Below, in pieces: positions 10,561-22,770 of a DNA stretch of 64,000 bases. The notes below the pieces were generated by a model. That model was given only the letters and a program-made list of their open reading frames with translations. It was not told the DNA's origin and did no database searches. Source of the DNA: Saxidomus purpurata (lineage: Eukaryota > Mollusca > Bivalvia > Venerida > Veneridae); NCBI GenBank assembly GCA_022818135.1, contig JAFMSR010000018.1, positions 284,051 through 348,050 of the forward strand, read 5' to 3'. A program made the translations under genes and the position numbers. Every line of letters starts with the position of its first letter. Position 1 is the first letter of the stretch.

Positions 10561-13488
10561 TCTGTAATGCATGGAAGGATTTTAAGATTATATGACATAG
10601 TATAGATGTCAAGACAACACGAGGTTTTCAATTTACATGTTTCGACTTTATGTCTTCGTCAGAAAATATACAACATACAGTATACAAAACAAAAAGACGT
10701 CACGTCCGTTAAAAAGGACGCGAACGTCCGCGTGATGAAAAACAACGTAAGGTTTATGATATAGATATGGATCAGACTGATTCGGCGGGTTTTATTAAAA
10801 TGAAATGTATTTATTCAATACACGATAAATGAATATAAAACCTAACATGTCTGTATGAAAAACCATTACCAATGGATATAAGATATGTTAAGTTCACATC
10901 AATTGGTAAAAAGCTAAAATCATCCATATTATGATCAAAGCTCTCGAATGAGTAAAAACATTACTAGCAAATGACGGATCGCTGAACTTATTTATATCAA
11001 ATTTATGACTGTTCAACCGAAACTTGTTGTCGGGTTTGGCCCACATAATTATTGCATTTTACCTGTTTTGTATGTTATGAGATAAATTACATTTTTAGAT
11101 ATGCAATCTGTATTAACTCTAAGTTTAAACTTAGACATATTGCATGAACTGATAAATTCATCAGTTTGAATAATTCTGGTGCAATGTGCACACCTAGGCC
11201 TATTGCATCGACTTGAACGGGCGTTGATAGGGGTAAGGGGTGCAGACGTATATTTTGAGCTGACTAAAACACCTTACGATTTCTACCTCGTTTATAGGCC
11301 AGGACTGGTTTATATGAGTGTAATTGTTGGACCGAGGGATTTGGTGATAGCTTGAACATGTAATAAACTTTTATATGGCATAATTATTGAGCACATGGAT
11401 AGGACACAAACTGTGAGACACCTCTTTTGGGGGTATTCGTCACTCACGAGGGACAGCTGCCGTTCCACCATACAGTAACGAACTATTATTCTTGAGACAC
11501 AAAACTGTTCTGCTTGTTAAAGAACATGGAATAAAGCAGGAAACATTTATATGATATAATTCATTTTTTGCACTCTTAAATGAAATATGTTGTTAATTTT
11601 AGACACAACATCAAGAAAGTGGTTAATAAAAATAAATTCCAAGCTATTCCAAGTCAGAAAGTAATCTAAATCAGAAACGATATATCGCAGTATTTGCAAA
11701 CTAGATGTTTAAATGGTCTTAGCAGCATATAGTGTATCGACCATTCTAAAACCGCCGGACAATTTTCCAGACATGCCTTACTGTTACGCCAATATTCAAC
11801 TTTAAAGTTTCAAATAAATCTAAGAACGCTCATGTTTCACACTTTGGTGTTTGCATGAACTACTTTATTTTTTAGAATTTAAAGTAAATAGTGAGTATGT
11901 TCAAGTTGTACATAGACATGTTGAATAAATTACAAGAATTCGCATTTTGTCTTGTATATTGATACTACTGGTGCAATCGTACTTTTCTTTCAAAGATGTA
12001 TTAAACTTTAATTGTAATTAAAACTTCAAAAATATTTGGCACAGTCATACGTCGCTCACTTTCAACAAAAAACCTTCTTACCCAAAATTATAAGCTGACC
12101 TAAGTTTAAATCCATGTTGATAATTCATGTCAGATTTCTTTAGGAAACGTGTATGTGTAATTTCCAAAGGTGATGAAATAAGTCCAACACTATGATCGCA
12201 CTTGTTGTTATGTATGATTTTAGTAAACTTATATTGCGTGCCCCTTTATCAATAGCATGAAGAACGAAACAACTTGTTTGCCTGAGCAGTACATGTGAAC
12301 GAAAATCAAACCAATATGATATTATTTACAATGAAATAATGTCTGGTTGAAACATCGAATGATTTGACTGTTTGGTAAACTTTGATTCAGTGGCAATTTA
12401 TCCTATACATTTACAAATACACCAACTGAATTTTTTTATGATTCACCATGATATCATATTTCTTATAAACAAATGAACTATGATTTTTTTCGTTTGATAT
12501 ATAAATCATATGTTCTGTGTTTGCACCTAAACAGGTCACATAATAGAATTAACAAGCTTTCCGGTTTTAAAAACTGTATTGTTCCAGCAGATAAAATGTT
12601 TGAAAGCTCCTTATACTTCAACTCTCCGGTGTCTGTTATAAACTAAACCTAGTAAAAATTATTAACCTAGATGTTCGCATGTACACGCTTATATATCAAC
12701 TATTTTACTTATATTAATTATTTACGGAAATACATCATTTGTTACTAAGTACAATTTGCTTTGTTTACGTTTAAATTTCGTTCATTTACGGAAGCATCAA
12801 GTAAAAGAATGGGGCAGCGTTTTTAAATGTTCATGCTGTAACATATACTTCTAATTAATACAGGTCTGTGATAAAATGACATTCAACAGCTTTGATATAC
12901 CAATAGGAGATAGACTTACCAAAGCAAGTCCTGTAAGTCCTATCAAATATAGGTGGTGGTTATTTCTTAGTTGTTTTCAAACGTTGCTCTTTTACAAACA
13001 ACTTATGTAGACACTATTTATTTGGAAGTCACATATCTGCTGAACATTTTCACATTGTCTTCATATTGGCCATTAGGTCAGATGATCCTATTGCAGTCCG
13101 GATCAGGGATTGGCTAAAAAAAGTACAGGGAACTGTAAAAAGTCAGAAAAAAAGAATCAGAAAAAAGTACCGTAAGATTAAATGAGGCATTACCTGATTG
13201 GTAGAAAAGGTTGTGTTTACAAATGAAAAATACTCATTTGAAAAAAAAAAAGCAATGTCTTCTGCACGCGAATGAATATTTTAGGACTGGTTATCATAAT
13301 AAATAACACTGAAATCGCCATATGAATAGAAGGTGTACACATGCGGTTTAGACCCCTAAATCTCACCTGACTGAGTGGGGTGGTTGTCTCCCTTGCCAAA
13401 TTGTAAAAAACTGGGTTGGTCATGCCCATATAAAAACAGCATTTTCTGGTGTCTGAGAGACTATTCTATTCGAAATAAGCAATTTCAT
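10561..13488. other. No gene seen (2.9 kb)
   Basis: AT-rich intergenic sequence, the first stretch not shared with the right arm. I found no convincing exon, RNA or element. Near 13370-13480 the ggggtggttgtctccctt segment looks like an interspersed molluscan repeat end, but I cannot define its borders. Confidence 0.4.
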
Positions 13489-13723
13489 TGGTCAAAAAAA
13501 AAAAAAAAAAAAAAAAAAAAACCCACAAAAAAAAAACCCCCCCCCCAAAAAAAACCCCCCACCACAAAAAAACAACAACAAAAAAAAAAAAAAAAAAAAA
13601 ACAAAAACAAAACACACCCCACCCCCCACACACACACACACACCCCCACACCCACCCCCCCCCCCACACACCCACCCACCCACCCCCCCCCCCCCCCCCC
13701 CCCACCCACCCCCCCAAACAAAC
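13489..13723. repeat. A/C-only low-complexity block
   Basis: About 235 bp of A and C only, in homopolymer runs and (CA)n. It has the same character as the block at 121-564, where the allelic copy shows it is probably artefactual. Long Lys/Pro/Gly/Phe frames across it are not genes. Confidence 0.75.
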
Positions 13724-14457
13724 AACACTCTTTAGGTGGGTATGATACAGGGTCACCTTTTGACTAGATTTATAATGTAAGTCAATGGGGAAAACAATAG
13801 GAGTATCTGACCATTAAGGCATAAAAAATGCAAAGTTAATTTACGTTACTCTCTGAAATGTCGATACAAAATAGCTTCTTTAACCTGAATGCAATATCCA
13901 TGTTATCCCATCACTGTATATACTGTATTACAATTATTACATTTAGTTTCTTCATTTAGCCATACTGTTTTCAAAATACACATTTTACAATTTATGGACG
14001 CTGTAATCTACGTTACATAATGTTATAGTAACAACAACAAGAAAAGACAACTGAAATTGTGTTGAACTAGTCAGAATGAAATAATTCTTCATTTCTTGCA
14101 AACATATTGCATGTACTAGTACTACGTTTTTATGCATTTGGTGAATTTAGTGGCAGTTGGCCAGATTTACCTCATAACAGATATGTATACCGTTCAATTT
14201 TCTACGTTACTAGAAAATTTCAATATTACAGTATATTTGCTAAATTGTTCTTCCATGAATAAAATGAAAAATAAAAAGAGTCCTATTAAATCAGCTATCA
14301 ATTTGAGCAAAAAAAGGTTTATATAAAGAAAACATGCATGTGAATCACTGATATCATATTATTTACGTTGGAATACGTTACAAGTAAATAATGAGTGATG
14401 CAAGCGTTTTAACAACAATGGTAGCGTTTAAGTACTAGTGTGGCCTTACAAGAAATA

Positions 14458-14770
14458 CAATTAATCTGATATTAGTGAAACTCTCATAATATATTAAAGA
14501 ATGATCCTGCGTATCCATATATAAGATACTGTGTCGGCCACGTAGACCAAAAGTCTATGAAGCCGTGTCCGGCTACCCTACCACTGCCTTCGTTTAAATG
14601 GCTAGAGATACAATTTGAATTAAAAGTAATCCCTTTGCCTTAATTCTAGTTTAAGCTAAATGATAGAGCTGCTATTGGGCGGAAATTGCGAGTTTGCACA
14701 ATATACAAGAGCCATGGGTTTGATCACTTCAGTGCCAAATTAAGGAAGTGGTATCTTTATGGCAAGTTAG
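14458..14770 (+). repeat. Interspersed repeat family A, + copy
   Basis: Aligns to the reverse complement of about 35985-36235 through several blocks: 'aatctgatat(t/c)agtgaa', tagaccaaaagtctatgaa, 'gctaaatgat(a/g)(g/a)agctgctat' and 'aaattaaggaag'. Each copy contains the short hairpin TAGACCAAAAGTCTA. The superfamily is unknown and no coding sequence is present. Confidence 0.6.
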
Positions 14771-15394
14771 GCAAAGTATTTTGAATATTTCCACATGCGA
14801 CAATGCCCATCTTTTTTTCGGGTTGAATCCATCTGTAGTGAGTAGCGTGCGCGATAAGACCGGTATATTGCAATTGACTTGAGATGCAATACATACTGGC
14901 ATGGTTACAGCTCTACTGTAATATTTTTATCTAGATGAAAAGCTGAAATTTCACCGTTATTTCTTAGATGTGTGCTTTTTCTGTGACGACAATGTTGGAC
15001 TGTAACTAATAACTGGCGGTATATTATTCAATTTCAAAAGGTAAACAAATAAACATTAATGACTTTGCCCCAGTAAGTGTGAATAGTTCAAAGTATATTT
15101 CATTTAAAAAGTGGTAAATGTGTCCCTGTATTTGTTGTTGAGTAAAATACAGTCAGGAGTTCAACAGCGTAGTATTTTTAAAAATAATGATGCGTAACAC
15201 GAGTGATTTCATTTTTTGCATTTGAGCTACTGCCTTTTTAATTAAACGATGAAATGTTGGCAAACATTTATTATTTCGATTATTCCACGTCATTGTCAAT
15301 GATTTTCTTTGAAAACTATCCTCAACTATATTCAACTTGTAGTAGTACATCATTGTACAGTGGCGCTTACGTTTTTTTTCCTTTTACCTCATGG

Positions 15395-15600
15395 TTGTTA
15401 CCGCGTGGTAAACGCCCGGTAAACGCGGGCAATTTCACGCGTTTTACCGCGAAAAAACGGCTCATTTCCAAATATGGAAAGAATAGCCGGTAAAAAACGG
15501 GTCACTCCAAATATGGAAGCAGTACCCCGGTATAGAGGCGTGTCCAAACAAGCAGCCAATCAGAAGATTCCCAGCGCGTTTTTTTTTCACGGCTGTTTCA
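15395..15600. promoter_or_regulatory. GGTAAACGC repeats and paired CArG-type boxes
   Basis: A GC-richer patch with repeated (C)GGTAAACGC / GCGTTTTACC motifs. It also has two perfect CCAAATATGG sequences (15468-15477 and 15507-15516) exactly 39 bp apart, each followed by a CCGGTA motif, and a CCAAT box (gccaatcag) at ~15557. CCAAATATGG fits the SRF CArG-box consensus. The 39-bp spacing comes from a local tandem duplication. Regulatory role is inferred; no gene is evident downstream. Confidence 0.3.
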
Positions 15601-17048
15601 CTAATCAGCGAAGCGTGTCTTTGTCTTAATACTTTGATTTTGTTTACATTGAAATGTAAGCGTCCATGTTATTGCTGATCTGTTTTATAACTTAGTTTGG
15701 ATAATGAGACAGTGACGCAATAGATATATGTGTACACAAAAGTTTACAAGCATTGCGTGAACAGGTAGAGCAAGTATACTGGATTCTCATCGAAGCTTCA
15801 TATTTTTTCCATTGAATTATTGCAGTATTACTTCAGGTAACCTTTTAATTGTGTAGATAATGTTTTCACAATCTTTTTAGACAAACAATAAACAGTAAAT
15901 GAAAATAAAATGACCAAATCTTTGAAAGATTCTATAACCATTTCAAGCACGTGCATTTCGTGCTTACTGTCATCTCGTGTAATGGAATATGTACATTAAA
16001 CTAGTATTACCAAAATAACGATGATTTGTCCAAGACTATTATTCAGAAAGTAATGAAGGTACATTGTTCCTTTGAACTGTTGCTGCTTGATGAATTGTCA
16101 AATAAAGGCAAAATTTGATGTTCATTTGATTGTTTAATTTGTACAATCAGAAAAAAGCATGAATTAAAATCATTATAGAAGTAAACATATCAATGTAACA
16201 AAAAAGAAGAAATAAATTAAAACTAGCTTACGGAAAAAGAGCGTACAAATTTGATGTACATGTCCATATATGAACTTCTGTTCGACACAACCAAAATAAT
16301 CAGGAACCGAAGTCGTTACCTACTGCGCTATAGTGACAGCGACTGTATATAATGTAAAATATAATATATATTGACATTGATTACGCCTAGTGCTCTCCCT
16401 TGTAATAAGATAAAGTGTTTACCCGATAAAAGTAGACTCTTCTGTTGCGTCATTGTAAAATTATCATAACCGGACAGTATCAATATAAAATCTACAGTTT
16501 AATTAAAGTTGGCACGGACATTGTTATAATAAACATACTGTACATTAATAATTTCTCTAGATTTTACTGTAGATCTATCCCGGCCCTTGATATTTTAATT
16601 TTGATATTTGTCCCGTTCAAGTTTTCGTTTACTAAAAGTCAGAGACTATGTCTCTGCTATTGAGTAGTATTTCTTTTAGGCTACACGAATCTCTAGAATG
16701 AAGAAGCGTAGATGATCACAACATAACACAGTCATTAATTCGGAGCGGCACTTTACTGTACCTGGTCTCGACACAAACAACAACAAGATGAAATCTTAAA
16801 TAACATGGTTTAGAATTAACTTTACAAGTTTACAGCCCCTTAACATGGGGTCTACGGTGTTTTCATGTAAGGGATATAACCTGCATATCCATATCTTATG
16901 ATCAGACCATCAGATATATTGTAAAATGTCAGGTTTTAGATTTTCAGTTATCAGTTTATTAACAATTGTATCCCTGTACAGTACTGGTACTGTGGTTTGT
17001 TGTTCTAACGTCGTGCAGTTATGATTTCCCGTATTTTTCATAAAAAGA
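15601..17048. other. No gene seen (1.4 kb)
   Basis: AT-rich intergenic sequence with no supported feature. Confidence 0.4.
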
Positions 17049-17459
17049 ATTCTCGGCTTCGCACATCCGGGTACTGATAATTTTTGCAGTTTTACCTATT
17101 CTCGGCTTTGCCGTGATGTCATACTGACCAGTTAACCAATAGAATTATTAAGTCGTGTTCATTTCTTCATCCGGTAGAAATTAAGTGAAAACTCGGTCTT
17201 TACCGTTGACTTATATGCAAGTTTAAATCTATTTTAAACAAAACATTAATAATATAAAAGGCTTTTGATAACATCGAAAGAACTATTATAAAAACAATCT
17301 AGTTTTAAGGTAATGGAAGACCGTCAACTTTTTTCATTTCTAAGCTTGGTTATTATAATTATACAAAGTAATAGATGCAGAGACCAGCGATGACAGCCGA
17401 GGAGTCACCTTTCCTGAATGTAAATAATTTTCAGTACCCGGATGTGCGAAGACGAGAAT
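17049..17459. mobile_element. MITE family M, copy 1 (28-bp TIRs)
   Basis: The terminal inverted repeats are 17049-17076 (ATTCTCGGCTTCGCACATCC then gggtactg) and 17432-17459. A second internal start, ATTCTCGGCTTTGCCGTGA, lies at 17099. The shorter copy at 60842-61065 ends with the complement of that internal start, so 17099-17459 may be the canonical unit and the outer 50 bp a partial duplication of the end. There is no coding capacity. Confidence 0.75.
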
Positions 17460-17665
17460 GACAGGCATACAGGCTTTAGTCATGTTAGTAGGCTGTACCG
17501 ACATAAATTAAATTTGTATTTGTGAATCAACATAACCTCTGTAGGTCCTACAACTTTTGTTTTGACGAACTAATTAATTTGGCTCATCCAACTGACTTGG
17601 GTTTTTTATCTGATGTTTTTCTCAGTCACGTGAAGTTTGGACCCCAAAAAGTCATTTTATAAAAC

Positions 17666-17722
17666 ACCCCGGACCAACAATCAAATATATATAATACATA
17701 TACTTGATAGTCGGTCCGGGGT
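17666..17722. repeat. Palindrome with ACCCCGGACC stems
   Basis: ACCCCGGACC (17666-17675) pairs with GGTCCGGGGT (17713-17722). The inner ATCAA/TTGAT extends the stem around an AT-rich loop. It is the first of two related fold-backs in tandem. Confidence 0.7.
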
Positions 17723-17751
17723 AAATTTGATTATGTTGCGAAGAGTCATTT

Positions 17752-17891
17752 TTATAAAACACCCCGGACAGACTATCAAGCATATAATTATAATACCAGG
17801 GTCCGTATATCATGTATATTTCATGTAATCTACGTACCCTGATAATACCTTGTATTATATATACTTTATTGTCGGTCGGGATGTTTTATAA
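17752..17891. repeat. Second, longer fold-back of the same family
   Basis: Begins with ttataaaacaccccggac and ends with gggatgttttataa, as inverted arms of ~45 bp. A nested inner pair (cagggt/accctg) lies near 17797 and 17837. It shares its leading 40 bp with the sequence around 17650-17690, so the pair arose by duplication. Probably a small fold-back element. Confidence 0.6.
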
Positions 17892-18860
17892 AAAAACATC
17901 GCGAATGACAAATACAATTTGGACAAAACTGTATTCGACTAAATTTAATATTCGAATGTATGATCGTTAAAGCCCTACCAAGCATTATAAATGCCTGAAA
18001 CCATGTGGCAATGACGTCTTTAAAATGACGTCATGTATGCGATGCTTTCTGGTGACGTTTCCCGCGATCTTTGACATTTTATTGAAATAAACTCAACAAA
18101 GTTAGAGTTTGAAACATTATGTCATAACATAAAATTAACAAAAAAAAAATGTTGGTTTCTATGTCATATCACTTGTTTACTCCAAAAGTAGTTATTTTCA
18201 CATGTGGCTGCGTCGCTCATGAAAATATCACTTTTGGTGCCCACTCAGTGAAATTAATTAATTAATTTAGATTTAATTGTACATAATCCACTTGACCACT
18301 TTGTCAACCACTTAGTCTTAGAACATAAAGTCTCATTATGGTATATAGTATCCACTGCTAACAGATAATATTAAAGTATGGACAACCAAATCTTCTTGTA
18401 CATGTATTTTAAATTGTGCACTACAGTTATTCAGAGAGAGCTGTAATTGAATTACAGACTTGTAAATTCACAGTAAACTCCTTGATTCAGAGACTTCTCC
18501 GAAAGCTAAAGGCGAGAAAGACTACATATCCAATAACTTTGCTTCGTGGAGTGTTAGCTTTCTCGGAAATAGGAAGCCATTTTGCGTTCATTGAACACAT
18601 AATCTTTGTTTCGAGAATTTAATCTGCTAGATGTAGGGAGTGCCCCTTTAAGCGACATAAGTAATTACATGACTAAAAAGCCTTCATCAACAAAACTGCA
18701 ACAATTGTTTATAGAATATTAAGGATGTCATAAAAAATTGACCGTCTCTGCCAGGCATTTCTTTATGGGGGCTCAAACTAGCGTGTTGGTTACTGAGGAA
18801 GAGAAACGGCTGTACATTGCAGTATTTAACAATTATCCCAAACCAAAACCACTATCTTAA

Positions 18861-18941
18861 TTAAGGTTGCAGCAAGATTGCAGTCGCAATCATAATAAGC
18901 GTGCGGCAAACTTATTTAAGCACGCACATTCGCAACCTTAA
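18861..18941. repeat. Short fold-back, TTAAGGTTGC ends
   Basis: ttaaggttgc at the left and gcaacctta at the right form the outer stem; aagcgtgc and gcacgc form an inner stem. It sits beside a GCATGCGCAAGC motif (NRF1-like) at ~18946. Small MITE-like palindrome, about 80 bp. Confidence 0.5.
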
Positions 18942-19220
18942 ATCTAAGCATGCGCAAGCTTGTTTACCGACAAGCGTCTTTTTCTAAGAAGCAATTTAAA
19001 TCAAATTTTCATCAATAATGTTTTAAATATGAAAGCAGATAACTTTACTGTAGCAAGTTTTTCTATTCGGACCTTGGATAAACAATGAAATAGCTGTACA
19101 TGGGTGAAACGTTTCTGATAGATTTTCACTTGCAATTTCAATTGCTCCCACATGTTAGAATGAAAAGGTCTGGTTCTCTAACCCGCCCCTCTCCGCCTAC
19201 TTTACCAATGCATACATACT

Positions 19221-19440
19221 GTCACTTTTGGTATAGTGACATCCGCCTTGGGAGTAGGGCGAGGGTCAAAGTTTTGAATCCCGGCATTGGTTAGATCTGA
19301 TTGGCCGGTTGCTGAACCGACAGCTAGTTAAATAATGGTTAACGTATTCATATTCCTGACTGACCAGTGTCTGGTGTTAAAGTAAAGAGTTCGGCAGGTA
19401 AATGTGCTTTATGAAGGTGTTTCATAAGTCAGAAGTGGTT
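19221..19440 (+). mobile_element. tRNA-derived SINE (head 19221-19295)
   Basis: A-box-like ttggtatagtgacatccgcc is followed by ttgggagtagggcg and a B-box-like gttttgaatcccggc. This is the order and spacing of an internal Pol III promoter in a tRNA-derived SINE. The body continues through 'ctgactgaccagtgtctggtg'-type sequence. Its end is not defined and no A-rich tail is obvious. Confidence 0.5.
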
Positions 19441-21422
19441 GGTCATTTAAGTAGGGGTGATGCTATAATAAACACACACTTTACCGTGTAACTCTATGTA
19501 CATGAAAATAAACGCATACTAAAAGATGGAAGGAAGCCAATTATAGAAGGATTGCATGGTGACATGTACATGTTATCCCTCTCTCCCTGACCGGCCAGAC
19601 AAGAACTTTTTGGGATGACTGTTCCTTTCAATGTAAAATAACATTAATCAATACCATTCTTAAAGAGCATACACAGAAATCAGTGCTACATGTTTTTCTT
19701 AAAACTGCTTATTACATTTTGTGTATTCCGGTTTTTATGATATTTTATTAAGAAATGATATTTGATTTATAGTAAAATTTGTTTGTAAGACTGTGGATAT
19801 AGCGAAATCAGGATATAAGGAATATATTTTCTCTGCCCGAGATTCTTTCTTTATTATACCTTTCTTATGAAAATGTTATATGGCTATAACAAACTCCGGA
19901 TAATGATATGGTCCTAATGAGTTTGTTATAAGCAAGTTACCTGTATGTCCTTTACTTTTCTATTGATTTAGTGTCCAGTGCCAGTGATATTAGATTAATG
20001 TACCAAAAATATACTTGATATTTTCTGAAACAGTCTTTATTTAAGTGATGGTCTTATTGCATATTGCTTTAGGTTTCGTTAACTTTGTGATGTCTGCACC
20101 TTTTAAACCCCTAAATTCAATATACATGCAGTCACCCTGTACATTTTGGACTGGATGGTATGTTGATTATTAAACAAGATTTATTTGCCAATAAATAGTG
20201 TGCACTGTTGAATAAAATCACAATTAAGTGAAAGATTTTTATCATAGTCTGCATTTGATTCAGAAAGGCAGAAATTAATGTCTGGTATTATTAAAGAACT
20301 TTCAACAAAATGCTGCAGTTCTGACAGCTGTCATTTTCATTAAAAAAATAGTAGAAAAAAGTGGTCTGTACAGTAAATAAATTACAGGAAAAGTAATAAC
20401 AGAATATGGACATGGTGGAAAGTCACCTATCTTGATTACATATTACTTCTTACTTTTCCAAGGGAACATTACCACCATTATGCAAATGTGTGGCTTTGAC
20501 CTACATTTTTTTTCTATTTGTCTGTGCACTGATCTCACAAAAAGAGATTAGGTTCAAGACCTGACTTTTAATATCTGAATGTACACTCATCATTTACATG
20601 TTTCGCTAATATTAAGGGAATAGATACATATGAGTTACTGAATTTACTCTAAACTTTTTTATTGGTAGTTAATTAGCATGGCTGTTATTCTTATTTTTAT
20701 TACAAACTATTTATCCCAAACAAGAAACCTGGTTTCTATATAGTGCTTTCAAAGTTAAATGAGAACTGTAACAGTTGTAGATATAGGTCTGTTTTAGGAC
20801 AGAAAGTTTATTCATTATTCATTGGAACAATTAATCTTATTCTCTTGTTTTAAGAAATGAAGCTGGTCCCTCATTAATCCACAGCCTATTCAAGTTGTTT
20901 TATTGCCTTAGGCAGTACTTAAATCTTTTCTCCAATTTCCCCCTTATCAGTATGTTATGTAAGATTACATACCAAAGATATGTCAGAGGGGCCATAAAGT
21001 ACACTATAGTCCAATTTTGAGCACTGAACCATGCATTTACTAAGATCTTACTGTAATAAGTTTAGTTTATACTTAATATTACTTCAAGGTCAAAATTCAG
21101 GCTATACTGAAGAACTATTGGTCAGCGGGACGCTTCTTTATTTTATATTCGCACCATTTGTTCAGTTTTATTGAAATGCATTTAACAGCTGTATTTCATA
21201 ATCAGTTGATTGGACCGTAGTTGGAATTGTAGAATTATTTTTCAAATTGGAAGTTTCTGATTGAAAATCATTTTTGGAAGTTTAAAAACTAAACTGAAGA
21301 AGTGTTATTCTATGGGAAATTTTGAATAAATATCAGATATCAAGTGAAAAGTGGTAAAGTCATTTTTAATAAGTTCCAAGTTAGACACTATGTAAAATAT
21401 GACAATCTTTTATTTTATTTAG
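19441..21422. other. No gene seen; probable intron or upstream region
   Basis: AT-rich with no recognised element. Because a good exon follows at 21423 on the + strand, this may be intron of that gene. I did not find a matching upstream exon. Confidence 0.35.
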
Positions 21423-21526
21423 ATAATAGTTCAATCATTCACGCAATTAAGTCCAAAAATGTTTAAGAGTCTCAAAGAAGTAGAAATGTCTAGGATTTCA
21501 CTAAGTACACAAAGTTTAAACACAGA
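21423..21526 (+). CDS. Internal coding exon of an unidentified gene
   Basis: A pyrimidine-rich tract ends in tttattttatttag immediately before 21423. The 104-bp segment has one frame open throughout and ends in aacacaga followed by the strong donor gtaagtatt at 21527. The peptide runs IIVQSFTQLSPKMFKSLKE followed by VEMSRISLSTQSLNTE, 34 residues plus two bases. Both splice signals together with an open frame make a real exon likely. I do not recognise the protein. The next exon would lie in or beyond the N gap starting 343 bp later, and no upstream exon was located. Confidence 0.45.
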
Positions 21527-21734
21527 GTAAGTATTTTGATTTGAATCTATAAAATGCTGCTCAAGGTTTATATACCTTTGATATCACATCTGTCACTTAA
21601 TGGAGTTTAATAATATGAACACATTTAACAATACAATTTTAACAATAAATCACACAAAACAAAAGATTTTGCTTCAAAATGAGGTCTGGCAGCTTGAATC
21701 AGCCTTCAGCTCGAAAAGTCATTACGTCAAACTA

Positions 21735-21869
21735 ATTTATTTTAGCTCGATTGTGAAGAAAGCTTGTTCAATCTAATATCGAGTCACTCTCGAGTCCGCT
21801 TCCTGGAAAAGCCAGTACTGGTGTCATATATGAGAAGGTACCGTCGTACACCACCGCTCCCCTCAAAAA
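21735..21869. repeat. Interspersed repeat fragment at contig edge
   Basis: Contains gagtcactctcgagtccg, similar to the 'cgctctcgagactc' tail shared by the SINE at 39484 and the fragment at 34718. The contig therefore ends in a dispersed repeat, which weakens the join across the gap. Confidence 0.4.
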
Positions 21870-22369
21870 NNNNNNNNNNNNNNNNNNNNNNNNNNNNNNN
21901 NNNNNNNNNNNNNNNNNNNNNNNNNNNNNNNNNNNNNNNNNNNNNNNNNNNNNNNNNNNNNNNNNNNNNNNNNNNNNNNNNNNNNNNNNNNNNNNNNNNN
22001 NNNNNNNNNNNNNNNNNNNNNNNNNNNNNNNNNNNNNNNNNNNNNNNNNNNNNNNNNNNNNNNNNNNNNNNNNNNNNNNNNNNNNNNNNNNNNNNNNNNN
22101 NNNNNNNNNNNNNNNNNNNNNNNNNNNNNNNNNNNNNNNNNNNNNNNNNNNNNNNNNNNNNNNNNNNNNNNNNNNNNNNNNNNNNNNNNNNNNNNNNNNN
22201 NNNNNNNNNNNNNNNNNNNNNNNNNNNNNNNNNNNNNNNNNNNNNNNNNNNNNNNNNNNNNNNNNNNNNNNNNNNNNNNNNNNNNNNNNNNNNNNNNNNN
22301 NNNNNNNNNNNNNNNNNNNNNNNNNNNNNNNNNNNNNNNNNNNNNNNNNNNNNNNNNNNNNNNNNNNNN
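21870..22369. other. Assembly gap of exactly 500 N
   Basis: A run of 500 N, the form used for scaffold joins of unknown size. The contig on the left ends in an interspersed repeat. The contig on the right starts inside the (GTCC)-type tandem repeat, at the base corresponding to 10430. Order and orientation across this gap rest on scaffolding evidence, not on sequence. Confidence 0.99.
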
Positions 22370-22770
22370 TCAATTAATGCATGACAAAGTTACAGCCCTG
22401 ACACGAATGTATGCATATATACGGACTTCTATTACTTATAAACTCTGAGTGTGACATTAACATTTGAGGTAGGGACGTGGATCTTGCACGCGACACGTAG
22501 TCTTGATGAGCTAAATATATGTACAAAGTTATTTTAATCCTTCATTGCATGACAAAGTTACAGTCCGGAGGCAAATATGTGCATATATACAGGGTTCCAA
22601 AACCTTTAAAATCAAAGTGTGACCTTGACCTTTGGAGTGGGTCTTGCACGCGACATGTCGTCTTGATGGGCTGAATATTTGTGCCAAGTCATTTTCAAAA
22701 TGGCAACGTTACAACTCGGACACGAAAAGGCGTAAGGTCGGACGGACGGACGGACAGACGGACGGTGCGA
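22370..22770 (-). repeat. (GTCC)n-headed tandem repeat, right copy
   Basis: Reverse complement of 10030-10430: a (GGAC)n tract at ~22738-22765 and the same degenerate ~185-bp units, cut off by the gap. Confidence 0.75.

Noticed and set aside
13466..13767. Lys/Pro-rich and Gly/Val-rich frames on both strands
   Set aside because: Produced by the A/C-only tract; no splice or codon evidence.
18416..18622. 68-codon frame with a cgaaagct...agctttcg inverted pair
   Set aside because: No splice signals or family; the inverted pair is short and imperfect.
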